Assembly: GCA_902168105.1 (NCBI GenBank)
Contig: CABHOY010000019.1
Span: 1-64,000 of the forward strand
Length of the DNA: 64,000 nucleotides
Source: an uncultured Flavihumibacter sp.
Lineage (GTDB): Bacteria; Bacteroidota; Bacteroidia; Chitinophagales; Chitinophagaceae
Reading direction: 5' to 3'
Shown: positions 37,365 to 46,628 of the stretch, one piece after another
Layout of the letters: every line of letters begins with the position of its first letter
Position numbering within the stretch: position 1 is the first letter of the stretch
Notes under the pieces: generated by a model
What the model was told of the DNA's origin: nothing
Database searches by the model: none
The model's input: the letters and a program-made list of their open reading frames with translations, nothing else
Position numbers and translations under genes: made by a program

Positions 37365-37526
37365 TCAACCCATGCCACATGCAGGACAACTTCCCTGGGG
37401 CTGAGGCTGATTTTGCTTGGCCTTATCTTTAGGTTTGGGCTGATCGTCTTTCCCACAGGAAACGACGGTCGTCTGGATGGCAATGCCGATCACGATGGCG
37501 CTAAGTAGCGATTTTGACAGCTTCAT
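37365..37526 (-). CDS. 53-aa exported peptide ending CPACGMG, likely MNIO substrate
   Basis: A 53-codon frame from an ATG at 37524-37526 to TGA at 37365-37367. Residues 1-24 are a lipoprotein-type signal: MKLSKSLLSAIVIGIAIQTT then VVSC, with Cys24. A linker of Lys, Asp, Gln and Pro follows (DQPKPKDKAKQNQPQPQG), then the last seven residues CPACGMG. It directly precedes the DUF692 gene on the same strand. Exported Cys-containing precursors next to DUF692 are known for bufferin- and HvfA-type peptides. I infer that Cys48 and Cys51 are modified, then the peptide is exported, perhaps to bind copper or another metal. It is not overlapped by any other gene. Confidence 0.75.
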   Translation of the reverse strand: MKLSKSLLSAIVIGIAIQTTVVSCGKDDQPKPKDKAKQNQPQPQGSCPACGMG

Positions 37527-38037
37527 TCTTTTGGTTTTAAGATAAATGAGAAATGATTAACGATTGTCTCTCAGACAGCTACCCCTGCAAATAGGTCCCG
37601 GGATTTCTACAGTACATCAAAGCACCCTATCTTAAAACGGTACAAGCCTGTAAAAGTTACAGCTGCTACGGCGCGTTACAACTGTTTCTCTTCACTGGCA
37701 CAAACGCCGGCCCCTGACCTGTTAATTATTTATTACACAATATTAGTGTTGCAATTTCTCCTGAATCTTAATCTGGTTCAGGAACGGATCCTACACTTTA
37801 TCTTATTTATCTGAATGCTGGATGTAAACCATGAACAAAGAATATTTGTAATGGCCATTTAAACGTTTAGAAAATTTCAACAACAGATGAGTTAAGTACA
37901 ACAGACGATCATACATAAACGTAACCCATAATATGAACTTATCTTATTCTTCGTAGAGCCATTCAATACTAACATTAACAACTGATAACAACTGGTATCG
38001 GGATTTTTGCTTACTTTCCCCGCGCCAACAACAAGTT
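37527..38037. other. Divergent intergenic region (about 510 bases)
   Basis: This lies between the peptide gene (minus) and the second PKD gene (plus). It should hold both promoters. I see no coding frame of note and no exact TAnnTTTG box for the minus-strand unit. The PKD side has the TTTGCTTACTTTC element at 38006-38018, which the first PKD gene shares. Confidence 0.4.
38006..38018 (+). promoter_or_regulatory. Upstream element shared by the two PKD genes
   Basis: TTTGCTTACTTTC ends 19 bases before the ATG at 38038. The first PKD gene has a copy with one change at 14030-14042. See that entry. Confidence 0.35.
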
Positions 38038-41000
38038 ATGTCCCTTTATGCCAACGCAACCCCGAGAGTTGCCTTTGCCTGTTCTGTACTTTTTATAATG
38101 CTTTTGCTGAGCGTTTCTGTTCGCGCGCAATTAAAAGCTGATTTCACACCGAGTAAGACCAGTGATTGCGAAAGTCTCATCACCAAATTCATAGATAATT
38201 CTACAGGCAACCCTGTTTCCTGGCAATGGAACTTTGGTAATGGCTTTACCTCTTCGGAGCAAAGCCCCAGCGCTTCTTATACTACTCCTGGCAACTACAC
38301 GGTAACGCTGACAGTGAAGAACGCTGCAGGCAATACGAATACAGCCACTAATACTGTTACCGTATGGGGAAAACCCAAACCGGATTTTACTGCCAGCCCC
38401 GCCAAAGGTTGTATTCCCTTTGACGTTACTTTTACGGACAAATCGAACCCCGTGAATGGCACCATCTCTGCCTATACCTGGGATTTCGGAGATGGCGCAA
38501 CCGGTTCAGGCAGTAGTCCTGTTCACACTTACAATAATGTATTGTCTCCTACTGTTACGCTCACCGTCACTAATAGCAACGGTTGTACGGCATCAAAACA
38601 GATCAGCAACATTGTCGATGCTGGTGCTTCCCTGGTAGCCAATTTCAGCCTGTCTGACAAATTCCTCTGTACTGCTCCGGGGTCACTTACTATTACCAAT
38701 ACTTCTACCGGTCCCGGCAACCTTACTTATAAATGGGATTTCGGCGATGGCAGCACGGCTTCAGGTGCTAATCCAGGTGCACATAAGTATACTACCAGAG
38801 GTATTTACAAGATAAAACTCACTGTTACCAGCGACAGAGGATGTACTGCTACCAAAACATCTGAAGATATCAATGTAGCTAACTTTAAAACGGATTTTCA
38901 GCTGCCGGCCAGTATCTGCGAAAACAGTACCGCCATGTTTACCGCCACCAATAATCCACAGGCAGCCGTAACCTGGAGCGTCGATAAGGGCGCTATCTAC
39001 GGTTACAGTTCCGACCTCACAGCTACTTATTATCCTGCTGGCTCTGGTACGGTAAAGGTGACTATGACAGCCGATTATGACAAGTGCCAGGAAAAGGTGA
39101 CCAAAGATTATGTGGTGAAACCCACGCCCCAGGCCAATTTCTCTACCGATCAGCAGGCCATCTGTGATGTCCCCGCCACTGTAAAACTGACCAATCAATC
39201 ACAGGGCGCCACCAACTGGAACTGGGACTTTGGTAACGGACAAACATCTACCCTGCAAAATCCTACTGTTACTTACAATAGCCTGGGATATTTCAATATA
39301 AGACTTACCGCCACCAATGCTTCAGGTTGCTCAAGCACTGCCGAGCATTATGTGAATGTGTTGAAACCAGAGGTCTACGTATACGCAAATGTTACCGAGG
39401 GTTGCGAGGGACTTACGCCTTCATTTAACGCTTCAGTTAATACAGGCGAAGCCATTACCAGCTACGAATGGGATTTTGCCGATGGCAGCCCCAAGTCGAC
39501 ATCGCCTACGCCAACGCATACATATAACAAGGAAGGTACATACCCGGTAAAGCTGACCTATACAACCGCCAATGGCTGTAAAGGAACCATAGGCCTGTAT
39601 TATACAAACGCCGTCCGTGTGTATAAAAAACCTACACCAGATTTTTCATCTCCGGAAGCGCCGCAGATCTGTGGTAACAACTGGGTGCATTTCAATGGTA
39701 GAACCGATGTAGGTGATACCTGGACCTGGGATTTTGGCGACTATACTTACGCATCTGGCCAAAATACAGCACATAGCTACAGGGAGCCTGGTACGTATTC
39801 AGTAACGCTGACCGTTTCGAATAATGGCTGTAGCCAATCAATCACCAAAACAGCATATATCAAAGCGGTGAACCCATTCCCGCGCTTCTCAATACAGAAT
39901 ATTGACTGCGACCACCGGACCGAGATCGGCTTCGAGGAACAATCGCTCGGCACCGTTACCAAATGGACATGGGATTGGGGAGATGGGAAACAGAATGCAT
40001 ACACGACAAAAACAAGCCCTGTTAAACATAAATATGACCGGACAGGTAATTACCTGGTAAAGCTCACCGTTACCGACGGCACCTGTACCAGTACCGACTC
40101 CCTGAACGTTAATGTATATGCGCCTTCGCCCATTACCATTACAACCGACAAATCAACGCTGTGCGGTAATGAAACGCTCACAGGAAATGTAACGGCTATT
40201 GACAGAAGTATATATGGCACATGGTCCTATACGTGGTTGTCTTCCGACGGTACTCTCCCCGACTGGAATAACAATTATGAGACGGCTACTTTCACCAATA
40301 TGCAACCAGGCAAGAACACCATCCGCTTTGTTGCGTATAACTTTCAGGGATGTCCCGATAGCAGCAACAAGGTAGTTGTAAACGTACATGGGCCAATCGC
40401 TAAATTCCTCTCACCTGATGTGCTGGAATGCCGGGGTACAGAGCTTACCTTTAAAGACCAGACGGATATTTCCAAAGGGAAACCGATAAAGACTTGGAGT
40501 TGGGATTTCGGCGATGGCACTCCCGCGAAAGTATTTACCGCACCACCTTTCAAATACACGTATAATAAATCCGGTTACTTCTATCCAACATTGACCGTCA
40601 CCGACCAGGATGGCTGCACCAGCTCTGCCGGCGGCTCCGCTCTTCAGGTGAATGGCCCCAATGCCGATTTTATGCCGAGCGCTTCACTGATACCCCCGGG
40701 CGGTGATGTCTGGTTCTATAACTATACAACAGAAACAGGTGGTTATCCTACATACCTTTGGGACTTTGGAGATAACACTAATTCAACGGAAGACAATCCT
40801 TCCAAGAACTATCCCAATAAGGGCATATACACAGTTAAGCTGCTGGTAAAGGATGATAACGGGTGCTCAGACAGCGCTAAAAAACAGATCAAGGTATCCA
40901 GTGTCAGTGCAAGTTTTACCTTTACCACCTCGTTCGTGAATAATAGCGGCTGTCCGCCGGTGATAGCGCGTTTTACCAATACATCCGTCAACGCCACCAG

Positions 41001-42918
41001 CTCATACTGGGATTTTGGCGATGGTAGTTTTTCTACTATCAGCGATCCTTCTCATACATACACCTACGCAGGAAAGTATAAAGTGAAACTGAAAGTGGTA
41101 GGCGATGCCGACACTGAAGATGAATATGAGGAGATCATTGAGGTGAAAGGCCCCTACGCCACTATTGCCACATCATCCAATGGCGGCTGCCTTACAAAAG
41201 AGATCGAGTTCAAAGTAACGGCTGCAGCAACTGCTGTTAATTTTGCGTGGGACTTTACAGATGGTATTGTGATGGAAACAACAGATTCCATCATCAAACA
41301 TACCTTCAAAGATCCTGGTATATATAAACCACGCATTATCCTCTCTGACCAGGCAGGCTGTAAAGGGACTGCCTTCCTCCGGGACCCTATAGTGATAGAT
41401 AAACTCAATGTAGAACTGGCATCTGTGCCGGAGTTCGTATGTGATGAAGGCTGGATCAGTTTTGCACCTAAATTCAACAGCTATTCCATCGATGAACTGA
41501 AAAAAGAAGCGAAATACAAATGGACATATGAGGCAGGCATGCAGGCTGAAAAAGATACCACTGGCACTCCCTGTTTTTATCTCGATAAGCCAAAGGGATA
41601 TAATTTCACCCTGACCACTACAACAGCCTTTGGTTGTATCCAAACGGTGAGCAAAACAGTATATGCTTATCCTAAACCGGTATTGACCGTTACCGGCCCT
41701 CTGCAGGCCTGTCAGGACGTGCCGGTAAGCTTCAGCGGAGCGGTAACCAAAGTGAATGATGTTACCTGGAAATGGGATTTCGGCAATGGTAATACCGGCA
41801 ATGTAAAACAACCTGCCGACCAGACATATAACAAAACAGGCGCCGCACAAGTAGTGCTCACTGTTATCAGTAAGGATGGTTGTAGCGATACTGCCCTCCA
41901 TAACATTAACGTCCTGCCTAAACCGGTGATCAATGCAACTGCCACGCCCGAGGTCATATGCCTGGGCAACAGCACCACACTGAACGCCGGTGGGGGTATT
42001 GTCTATCAATGGTCGCCCGCCCTGGACCTGAGCGATCCAACAAAATCAGATCCTGTTGCAGCTCCTAAAGTGAGCACGACATATCAGGTAACTGTAACGG
42101 ATGTCAACAACTGCAGCAATACAGATGAGGTAAGCATTCGCGTGGCCCAGCCCTTTAGGGTCCAGGCCACACCAGATACAATATTGTGCCTGGGACACGT
42201 GCTGCCTTTATGGGTAGAGGGTGCAGATCACTATGTATGGAAGGGAGAAGGACTGAACGATGCGAACGTCCCTTATCCGATTGCTACTATCGGAACAGTG
42301 GGCAACTACACTTATGAGGTAACAGGTTATGACGCTGACGGATGTTTTACACATGATACATCGTTGTCAGTAGCGGTACACCCCTCTCCTACTATCAATG
42401 CAGGACCCGATCGTGCAGTAATGGCTGGTGTGCCTTTTACACTCAGCGGACAAGGCAGCGCGGATATTCTAAACTGGAACTGGACGCCGCCTGAATACCT
42501 TAGTTGCCCTACCTGCCCGTCACCAGAGGCTTTGCCAAACCTGTCCACAAGTTATACGGTAGAGGTAGAGAACAGTTACGGCTGCAAGGCCGTGGATGAA
42601 GTGTTCGTGAAGGTAACGTGCGACAAAGGCGCCGTATTCCTGCCCACTGCATTTACACCTAACAGGGACGGACAGAATGAACGGTTCTATCCCAAAGGAC
42701 GTGGTATAAAAGAAGTAAAATGGATGCGTGTGTATGACAGATGGGGCAGCATGGTATTTGAAAGGACACATTTCCAGATCAACAATTCTGCAATAGGCTG
42801 GGATGGCACCTGGAAGAACCAGATTGCACCTATTGGCACCTATGTATACGCCATAGAAACAGTGTGCGAAGATGGCACGACCTTCCTCTTCAGAGGTACT
42901 ATTACAGTGATCAGATAA
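38038..42918 (+). CDS. Giant PKD-repeat surface protein with T9SS type B (gliding motility) C-terminus, copy 2
   Basis: A 1626-residue paralogue of the protein at 14061-18947. The signal region (MSLYANATPRVAFACSVLFI) differs, but from QLKADFTPSKTSDCESLITKF onward the two align over their whole length with the same order of PKD domains (YTWDFGDGAT, YKWDFGDGST, YEWDFADGSP, WTWDFGDYTY, WTWDWGDGKQ, WSWDFGDGTP, YLWDFGDNTN, SYWDFGDGSF). The tail has FLPTAFTPNRDGQNERFYPK and MRVYDRWGSMVFERTHF. It probably has the same role as copy 1, and the pair may vary surface properties. A terminator hairpin follows. Confidence 0.9.
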   Translation: MSLYANATPRVAFACSVLFIMLLLSVSVRAQLKADFTPSKTSDCESLITKFIDNSTGNPVSWQWNFGNGFTSSEQSPSASYTTPGNYTVTLTVKNAAGNTNTATNTVTVWGKPKPDFTASPAKGCIPFDVTFTDKSNPVNGTISAYTWDFGDGATGSGSSPVHTYNNVLSPTVTLTVTNSNGCTASKQISNIVDAGASLVANFSLSDKFLCTAPGSLTITNTSTGPGNLTYKWDFGDGSTASGANPGAHKYTTRGIYKIKLTVTSDRGCTATKTSEDINVANFKTDFQLPASICENSTAMFTATNNPQAAVTWSVDKGAIYGYSSDLTATYYPAGSGTVKVTMTADYDKCQEKVTKDYVVKPTPQANFSTDQQAICDVPATVKLTNQSQGATNWNWDFGNGQTSTLQNPTVTYNSLGYFNIRLTATNASGCSSTAEHYVNVLKPEVYVYANVTEGCEGLTPSFNASVNTGEAITSYEWDFADGSPKSTSPTPTHTYNKEGTYPVKLTYTTANGCKGTIGLYYTNAVRVYKKPTPDFSSPEAPQICGNNWVHFNGRTDVGDTWTWDFGDYTYASGQNTAHSYREPGTYSVTLTVSNNGCSQSITKTAYIKAVNPFPRFSIQNIDCDHRTEIGFEEQSLGTVTKWTWDWGDGKQNAYTTKTSPVKHKYDRTGNYLVKLTVTDGTCTSTDSLNVNVYAPSPITITTDKSTLCGNETLTGNVTAIDRSIYGTWSYTWLSSDGTLPDWNNNYETATFTNMQPGKNTIRFVAYNFQGCPDSSNKVVVNVHGPIAKFLSPDVLECRGTELTFKDQTDISKGKPIKTWSWDFGDGTPAKVFTAPPFKYTYNKSGYFYPTLTVTDQDGCTSSAGGSALQVNGPNADFMPSASLIPPGGDVWFYNYTTETGGYPTYLWDFGDNTNSTEDNPSKNYPNKGIYTVKLLVKDDNGCSDSAKKQIKVSSVSASFTFTTSFVNNSGCPPVIARFTNTSVNATSSYWDFGDGSFSTISDPSHTYTYAGKYKVKLKVVGDADTEDEYEEIIEVKGPYATIATSSNGGCLTKEIEFKVTAAATAVNFAWDFTDGIVMETTDSIIKHTFKDPGIYKPRIILSDQAGCKGTAFLRDPIVIDKLNVELASVPEFVCDEGWISFAPKFNSYSIDELKKEAKYKWTYEAGMQAEKDTTGTPCFYLDKPKGYNFTLTTTTAFGCIQTVSKTVYAYPKPVLTVTGPLQACQDVPVSFSGAVTKVNDVTWKWDFGNGNTGNVKQPADQTYNKTGAAQVVLTVISKDGCSDTALHNINVLPKPVINATATPEVICLGNSTTLNAGGGIVYQWSPALDLSDPTKSDPVAAPKVSTTYQVTVTDVNNCSNTDEVSIRVAQPFRVQATPDTILCLGHVLPLWVEGADHYVWKGEGLNDANVPYPIATIGTVGNYTYEVTGYDADGCFTHDTSLSVAVHPSPTINAGPDRAVMAGVPFTLSGQGSADILNWNWTPPEYLSCPTCPSPEALPNLSTSYTVEVENSYGCKAVDEVFVKVTCDKGAVFLPTAFTPNRDGQNERFYPKGRGIKEVKWMRVYDRWGSMVFERTHFQINNSAIGWDGTWKNQIAPIGTYVYAIETVCEDGTTFLFRGTITVIR

Positions 42919-42963
42919 CAATTATCTGCCCTCTCATCAGGTAGTAACAATAATATCTAAAAG

Positions 42964-43009
42964 TCCGGAGCCTTATGAATCGTATGATTTATAAGGCTTC
43001 GGATCTTTT
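42964..43009 (+). terminator. Terminator after PKD gene copy 2
   Basis: Thirteen-base arms (TCCGGAGCCTTAT and ATAAGGCTTCGGA, one G-U pair) with a 14-base loop, followed by TCTTTT. It starts 46 bases after the stop at 42918. Confidence 0.8.
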
Positions 43010-43060
43010 AAGAATATTCCATACAAATTGATCAAACTTCTCCAGACTATTTTCATATGC

Positions 43061-43090
43061 TTGCACATAACTCCTTGATAACTTATCTTG
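43061..43090 (+). promoter_or_regulatory. Possible Bacteroidota-type promoter
   Basis: TTG at 43061-43063 and TATCTTG at 43084-43090 are 20 bases apart. This approximates the TTTG-N19-TAnnTTTG consensus of Bacteroidota. It would give a leader of about 12 bases before the ATG at 43109. Confidence 0.35.
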
Positions 43091-43108
43091 GGAAGCTAAA
43101 TGTAGCGT

Positions 43109-45178
43109 ATGAAATTCCACTTATTATCCGTGATCGCCTTATTCGTGACCGTGTTTGCCATTGCGCAGACAAAAGTAGATCTGAAAAACTATAAGCAGAC
43201 TAATGGCGCTGTAGTTACCCGGCAAGGGCAATCGCTGGAGATCAACTGGCCCGCGGGCAATTCACTCAACGGCAAGGTGGTGCTGGATCTTACTCCTTCT
43301 AAGCCACTCTTCAAAAGCATATCACTAGGCCAACAGCAAATCACTGCCAGTATAGACCCTGCGTTTGTGATGACCATTGGCAAAAGAGATCTGCTTTCCC
43401 AGAATGGCTGGAATATATTTTTTGATAAGGTGCCAAACAGGCCATATCAAAGTTATCTACTGACCCTTAAAAAGACATCGGCATCTGTAAGAACAGAAGG
43501 GAGCCGTACCATAGCCAGTATAGGTCCCATTGCGGCAGAGAAGTTTTCCGGCATGCTGGAAATTACATTCTATAATGGAAGTCCGCTATTCAATATTGCT
43601 GCTGTGATCAGCACGGAAGCACAAGCCCAGGCGATCATCTTCGATGCAGGCATGGTGAGCGCAAAACCCGACTGGAAAAACATTTCATGGATGAATACGG
43701 GTGATAGTCTGCAGCAGGCACAGGTCATTTCAAATGATACTGCGCGCAACCTTGCTGTGAAGTACAGGGCAATTGCTGCATCCGGAAAACAAGGTGCTAT
43801 TGCAGTATTCCCCCCTCCACATCAATATTTCTATCCGCTGGATGAAGCCTTCAACCTTGACTTCACCTGGTATGGCAATCAATACCGGAAAATGGTGAAC
43901 GGCTATGGCATTGGTATACGCCAGGAGCTACAGGGAGATAAACGTTTCGTGCCCTGGTTCAACGCACCTCCCAGCACCAAACAACGTCTTAATTTCTTTT
44001 GCCTGCTCAGCCAGGATAATGATGCTGCTGCATTTACTGCACTGAAAACATTTACACATAACGACAAGTATGCGGAATTATCCGGCTTCAAGACCATGTC
44101 CAGCCATTTCCACAATGAGTTTGTGATGAATGTTATAATGGCCGGAAAGCCTGTGCCGGAGCAACCTGAATTCGTTAAGGTGTTCAAAAACCTGGGAGTG
44201 GACATTGTACACCTTGCAGAATTCCATTACACGGCTGATCCCCGTGGCCCTGATGAGAAACGCCTGCCGCAGTTAAAAGCACTTTTTGATCTGTGCGAAA
44301 AACAGTCAGACAATAAATTCTTATTGTTACCTGGGGAGGAGCCTAATGAATTTTTCGGTGGACACTGGCTTGATATCTTTCCAAAGCCGGTGTACTGGGT
44401 AATGTCCCGTAAGCAGGGACAGCCTTATGTAGAAGATAAACCTGGATATGGAAAAGTATATCATGTCGGTAATAAAGAGGAAATGCTTCAATTGCTCAAA
44501 GATGAGCAGGGACTGGCATGGACGGCGCATCCGCGTACAAAAGGATCAGTGAATACCCCCGACATCTATAACCACGAAACCTTCTTTTTGTCTGACCGCT
44601 TTATGGGCGCCGCCTGGAAAGCGATGCCGGCTGACCTTTCACAGCCTCGTCTTGGTAAAAGGGTGCTCGACCTGATGGATGATATGAACAACTGGGGCAC
44701 GAAAAAGACCGTCATCAGTGAAGCTGATCTGTTCACTATTACACAGCGCAACGAGATGTATGCACACATGAACGTGAACTACCTCATGCTTGATAAACTG
44801 CCTGCTTATAAAGACAGCTGGTTGCCTATCCTGGACGCTATGCAGCACGGACGTTTCTTTAGCAGCACCGGCGAAGTGTTGATGCCATTACTAAAGGTGA
44901 ATGGTCATGTTTCCGGCGATAGTCTGCAACTTCCTGCTAATGGCATTGCTACTATCGAGCTCAAACTCAAATGGACCTACCCGATGAATTTCGTTGAGAT
45001 CATTTCCGGCGATGGTGAGAAAGTATACAGGGAGAAGATAGCGCTGACTGATACAGAAGCTTTCGGAGAAAAAAGTTTCCGGTTCACCAGCAAACTGGCC
45101 GGCCGGAAATGGGTGCGTGTAGAAGCCTGGGATGTTGCAGCCAACGGTGCATTTAGCCAGACGTTCTGGTTATTATGA
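43109..45178 (+). CDS. Secreted PHP-like (CehA/McbA-type) metal-dependent hydrolase-like protein
   Basis: A 689-residue exported protein (signal peptide MKFHLLSVIALFVTVFAIAQ). The first about 320 residues are beta-rich. From about 330 there are PHP-type motifs: SSHFHNEF, VDIVHLAEFHYTADPRG, LPGEEPNEFFGGHW and LAWTAHPRTKGS, with His, Glu and Asp residues that could bind two or three metals. A C-terminal beta domain follows (MNFVEIISGDGEKVYREKIA). PHP enzymes hydrolyse phosphoesters; the CehA-like ones cleave carbamates. The substrate is unknown here. The gene stands alone between two terminators. Confidence 0.7.
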   Translation: MKFHLLSVIALFVTVFAIAQTKVDLKNYKQTNGAVVTRQGQSLEINWPAGNSLNGKVVLDLTPSKPLFKSISLGQQQITASIDPAFVMTIGKRDLLSQNGWNIFFDKVPNRPYQSYLLTLKKTSASVRTEGSRTIASIGPIAAEKFSGMLEITFYNGSPLFNIAAVISTEAQAQAIIFDAGMVSAKPDWKNISWMNTGDSLQQAQVISNDTARNLAVKYRAIAASGKQGAIAVFPPPHQYFYPLDEAFNLDFTWYGNQYRKMVNGYGIGIRQELQGDKRFVPWFNAPPSTKQRLNFFCLLSQDNDAAAFTALKTFTHNDKYAELSGFKTMSSHFHNEFVMNVIMAGKPVPEQPEFVKVFKNLGVDIVHLAEFHYTADPRGPDEKRLPQLKALFDLCEKQSDNKFLLLPGEEPNEFFGGHWLDIFPKPVYWVMSRKQGQPYVEDKPGYGKVYHVGNKEEMLQLLKDEQGLAWTAHPRTKGSVNTPDIYNHETFFLSDRFMGAAWKAMPADLSQPRLGKRVLDLMDDMNNWGTKKTVISEADLFTITQRNEMYAHMNVNYLMLDKLPAYKDSWLPILDAMQHGRFFSSTGEVLMPLLKVNGHVSGDSLQLPANGIATIELKLKWTYPMNFVEIISGDGEKVYREKIALTDTEAFGEKSFRFTSKLAGRKWVRVEAWDVAANGAFSQTFWLL

Positions 45179-45192
45179 TATCAGACTATTAC

Positions 45193-45228
45193 CGATACAC
45201 TGAAGGTTAAGAAGCCTTCAGTGTATCG
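45193..45228. terminator. Convergent terminator
   Basis: Fourteen-base perfect arms (CGATACACTGAAGG and CCTTCAGTGTATCG) with an 8-base loop. It lies between the stop at 45178 on the plus strand and the stop at 45235 on the minus strand. U-tracts are short. Confidence 0.75.
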
Positions 45229-45234
45229 TAATAA

Positions 45235-46110
45235 TTACAAGGAGATGTTCATCATATTCACATTATCATGACGGGAGGAACTCACTGCAAATCCTTTCCT
45301 GTAACCCGGTAAAAACGTAAACCCCTCCAGCTCATCGTTACGCTCATCAATATCAATCACTTTTACAACCTGCTGTTTACCGGTAGCAACACTGGCGGCG
45401 AGGTCCACATATGTGAATCGCCATTTTCTTCCTTCGATCTGGTTCTGGATAAGTACCAACAGTCCTTTGTCAGCCATCCAGTACAGGTTCTGCACCCACG
45501 GTGAGCAAGTGAACTTCTTATACAGCACATCTTTATCTGAGGTCTTCTTTGCTTTTCGTAAAGCTGCAGGATCGTATAACCGCACTTCATTCCCTTTGTC
45601 ACCATAGTCGGCAGTGGCTATGTACCAGTTCTTCTTATATTGAACGTACTCTGGCCGTGTGCCTTGAATACAGGCATCATCTTCAATCGTATTGAGCAGG
45701 TTACCATCAAGGGTACCGGTCCGCTGTAATCCGTTCCAATCCACGCAATAGATCACAGCGCGCCAGCGTGTACCTTCTTTGTTAAGCCGGATACTGTTGC
45801 CAACGAAGAAGGGCGCGTTCCTGCGATAAGCGAAACCCGTAGGATGGTTGATCACATCTGTATCATTTACAGTCAGCTTCATTTCCTTATTTTCATAAAC
45901 CAGGCTATCGCCCTGCAAGGCGTACTCCCTGATCACACCTGTTTCCCTGTCTCCATACAGAAAGAATCTACCTTCCTGATAAGAAATACCCTGGCATGCT
46001 CCCAAAGAATCGACGGTATAAGCATGCGCGATCTTCATGGCCAGATCAGACTTCGATGTGGACAGCGAAGTGCATAACAGTGTTACAATTCCTGCAATAA
46101 TATATCTCAT
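45235..46110 (-). CDS. Exported hypothetical protein, beta-propeller-like
   Basis: A 291-residue protein with a short signal peptide (MRYIIAGIVTLLCTSLSTSK). The mature part has repeated strand-turn units such as GISYQEGRFFLYGDRETGVI and FVGNSIRLNKEG, and ends with ELEGFTFLPGYRKGFAVSSS. This resembles six-bladed propellers that read or hydrolyse small ligands, but no catalytic motif is clear. The family is not recognised. It is monocistronic. Confidence 0.6.
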   Translation of the reverse strand: MRYIIAGIVTLLCTSLSTSKSDLAMKIAHAYTVDSLGACQGISYQEGRFFLYGDRETGVIREYALQGDSLVYENKEMKLTVNDTDVINHPTGFAYRRNAPFFVGNSIRLNKEGTRWRAVIYCVDWNGLQRTGTLDGNLLNTIEDDACIQGTRPEYVQYKKNWYIATADYGDKGNEVRLYDPAALRKAKKTSDKDVLYKKFTCSPWVQNLYWMADKGLLVLIQNQIEGRKWRFTYVDLAASVATGKQQVVKVIDIDERNDELEGFTFLPGYRKGFAVSSSRHDNVNMMNISL

Positions 46111-46628
46111 ACTTAAGTGTTAAAGAGAGAAAGCTGCATTCATCTTCCCAAACATAAAAGCACTAAATATAGAGATCATCTTCCGGAATAAGGTCGTGGT
46201 CACAAAAACTTAATGTTGTCACCCCTAGTGGCTTAACACGCTATTTCAAGGAGCTTATTATAACGGACTGACATTGGGCTGTCACAACCAGATCAATCGT
46301 AGTGGAGGCCTGGGCGTCTATCTTCACCGTGGTTGTGGCACATATCGCTTCCTGTTCACTGACAGCCCTACCTACCAATAAACAGACACTTTTCCCTGCC
46401 GCTAAAATATCTGGCGGGGACGTTATGCGTCCCCTCTTGTTATTAATTAATCTCCCGTCTTCGATCTGCTTATCTTGATTTTCCCGCAAACAATTTAAAC
46501 TCCTCCGTGTTTAAAACAGTGGTAGCCAACAACAACTTAGTTCCCTTCCTTTGATCCGCAGTTGACAATAGCCACAAACCGGCAATGCCCCGTCATGCCT
46601 TTTACTCAAAAACGAAAAAATAAAAACA
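46111..46628. other. Intergenic region of about 520 bases
   Basis: It lies between divergent genes. A minus-strand open frame of 82 codons (46241-46489, TTG start, ending with VVTAQCQSVIISSLK) is present, but it lacks a good start or known family. A 7-base hairpin with arms GGGGACG and CGTCCCC is at 46416-46434. Nothing else stands out. Confidence 0.35.

Noticed and set aside
46241..46489. 82-codon minus-strand frame
   Set aside because: TTG start, no RBS, no family, and a hairpin lies within it. Kept only as a remark in the intergenic entry.
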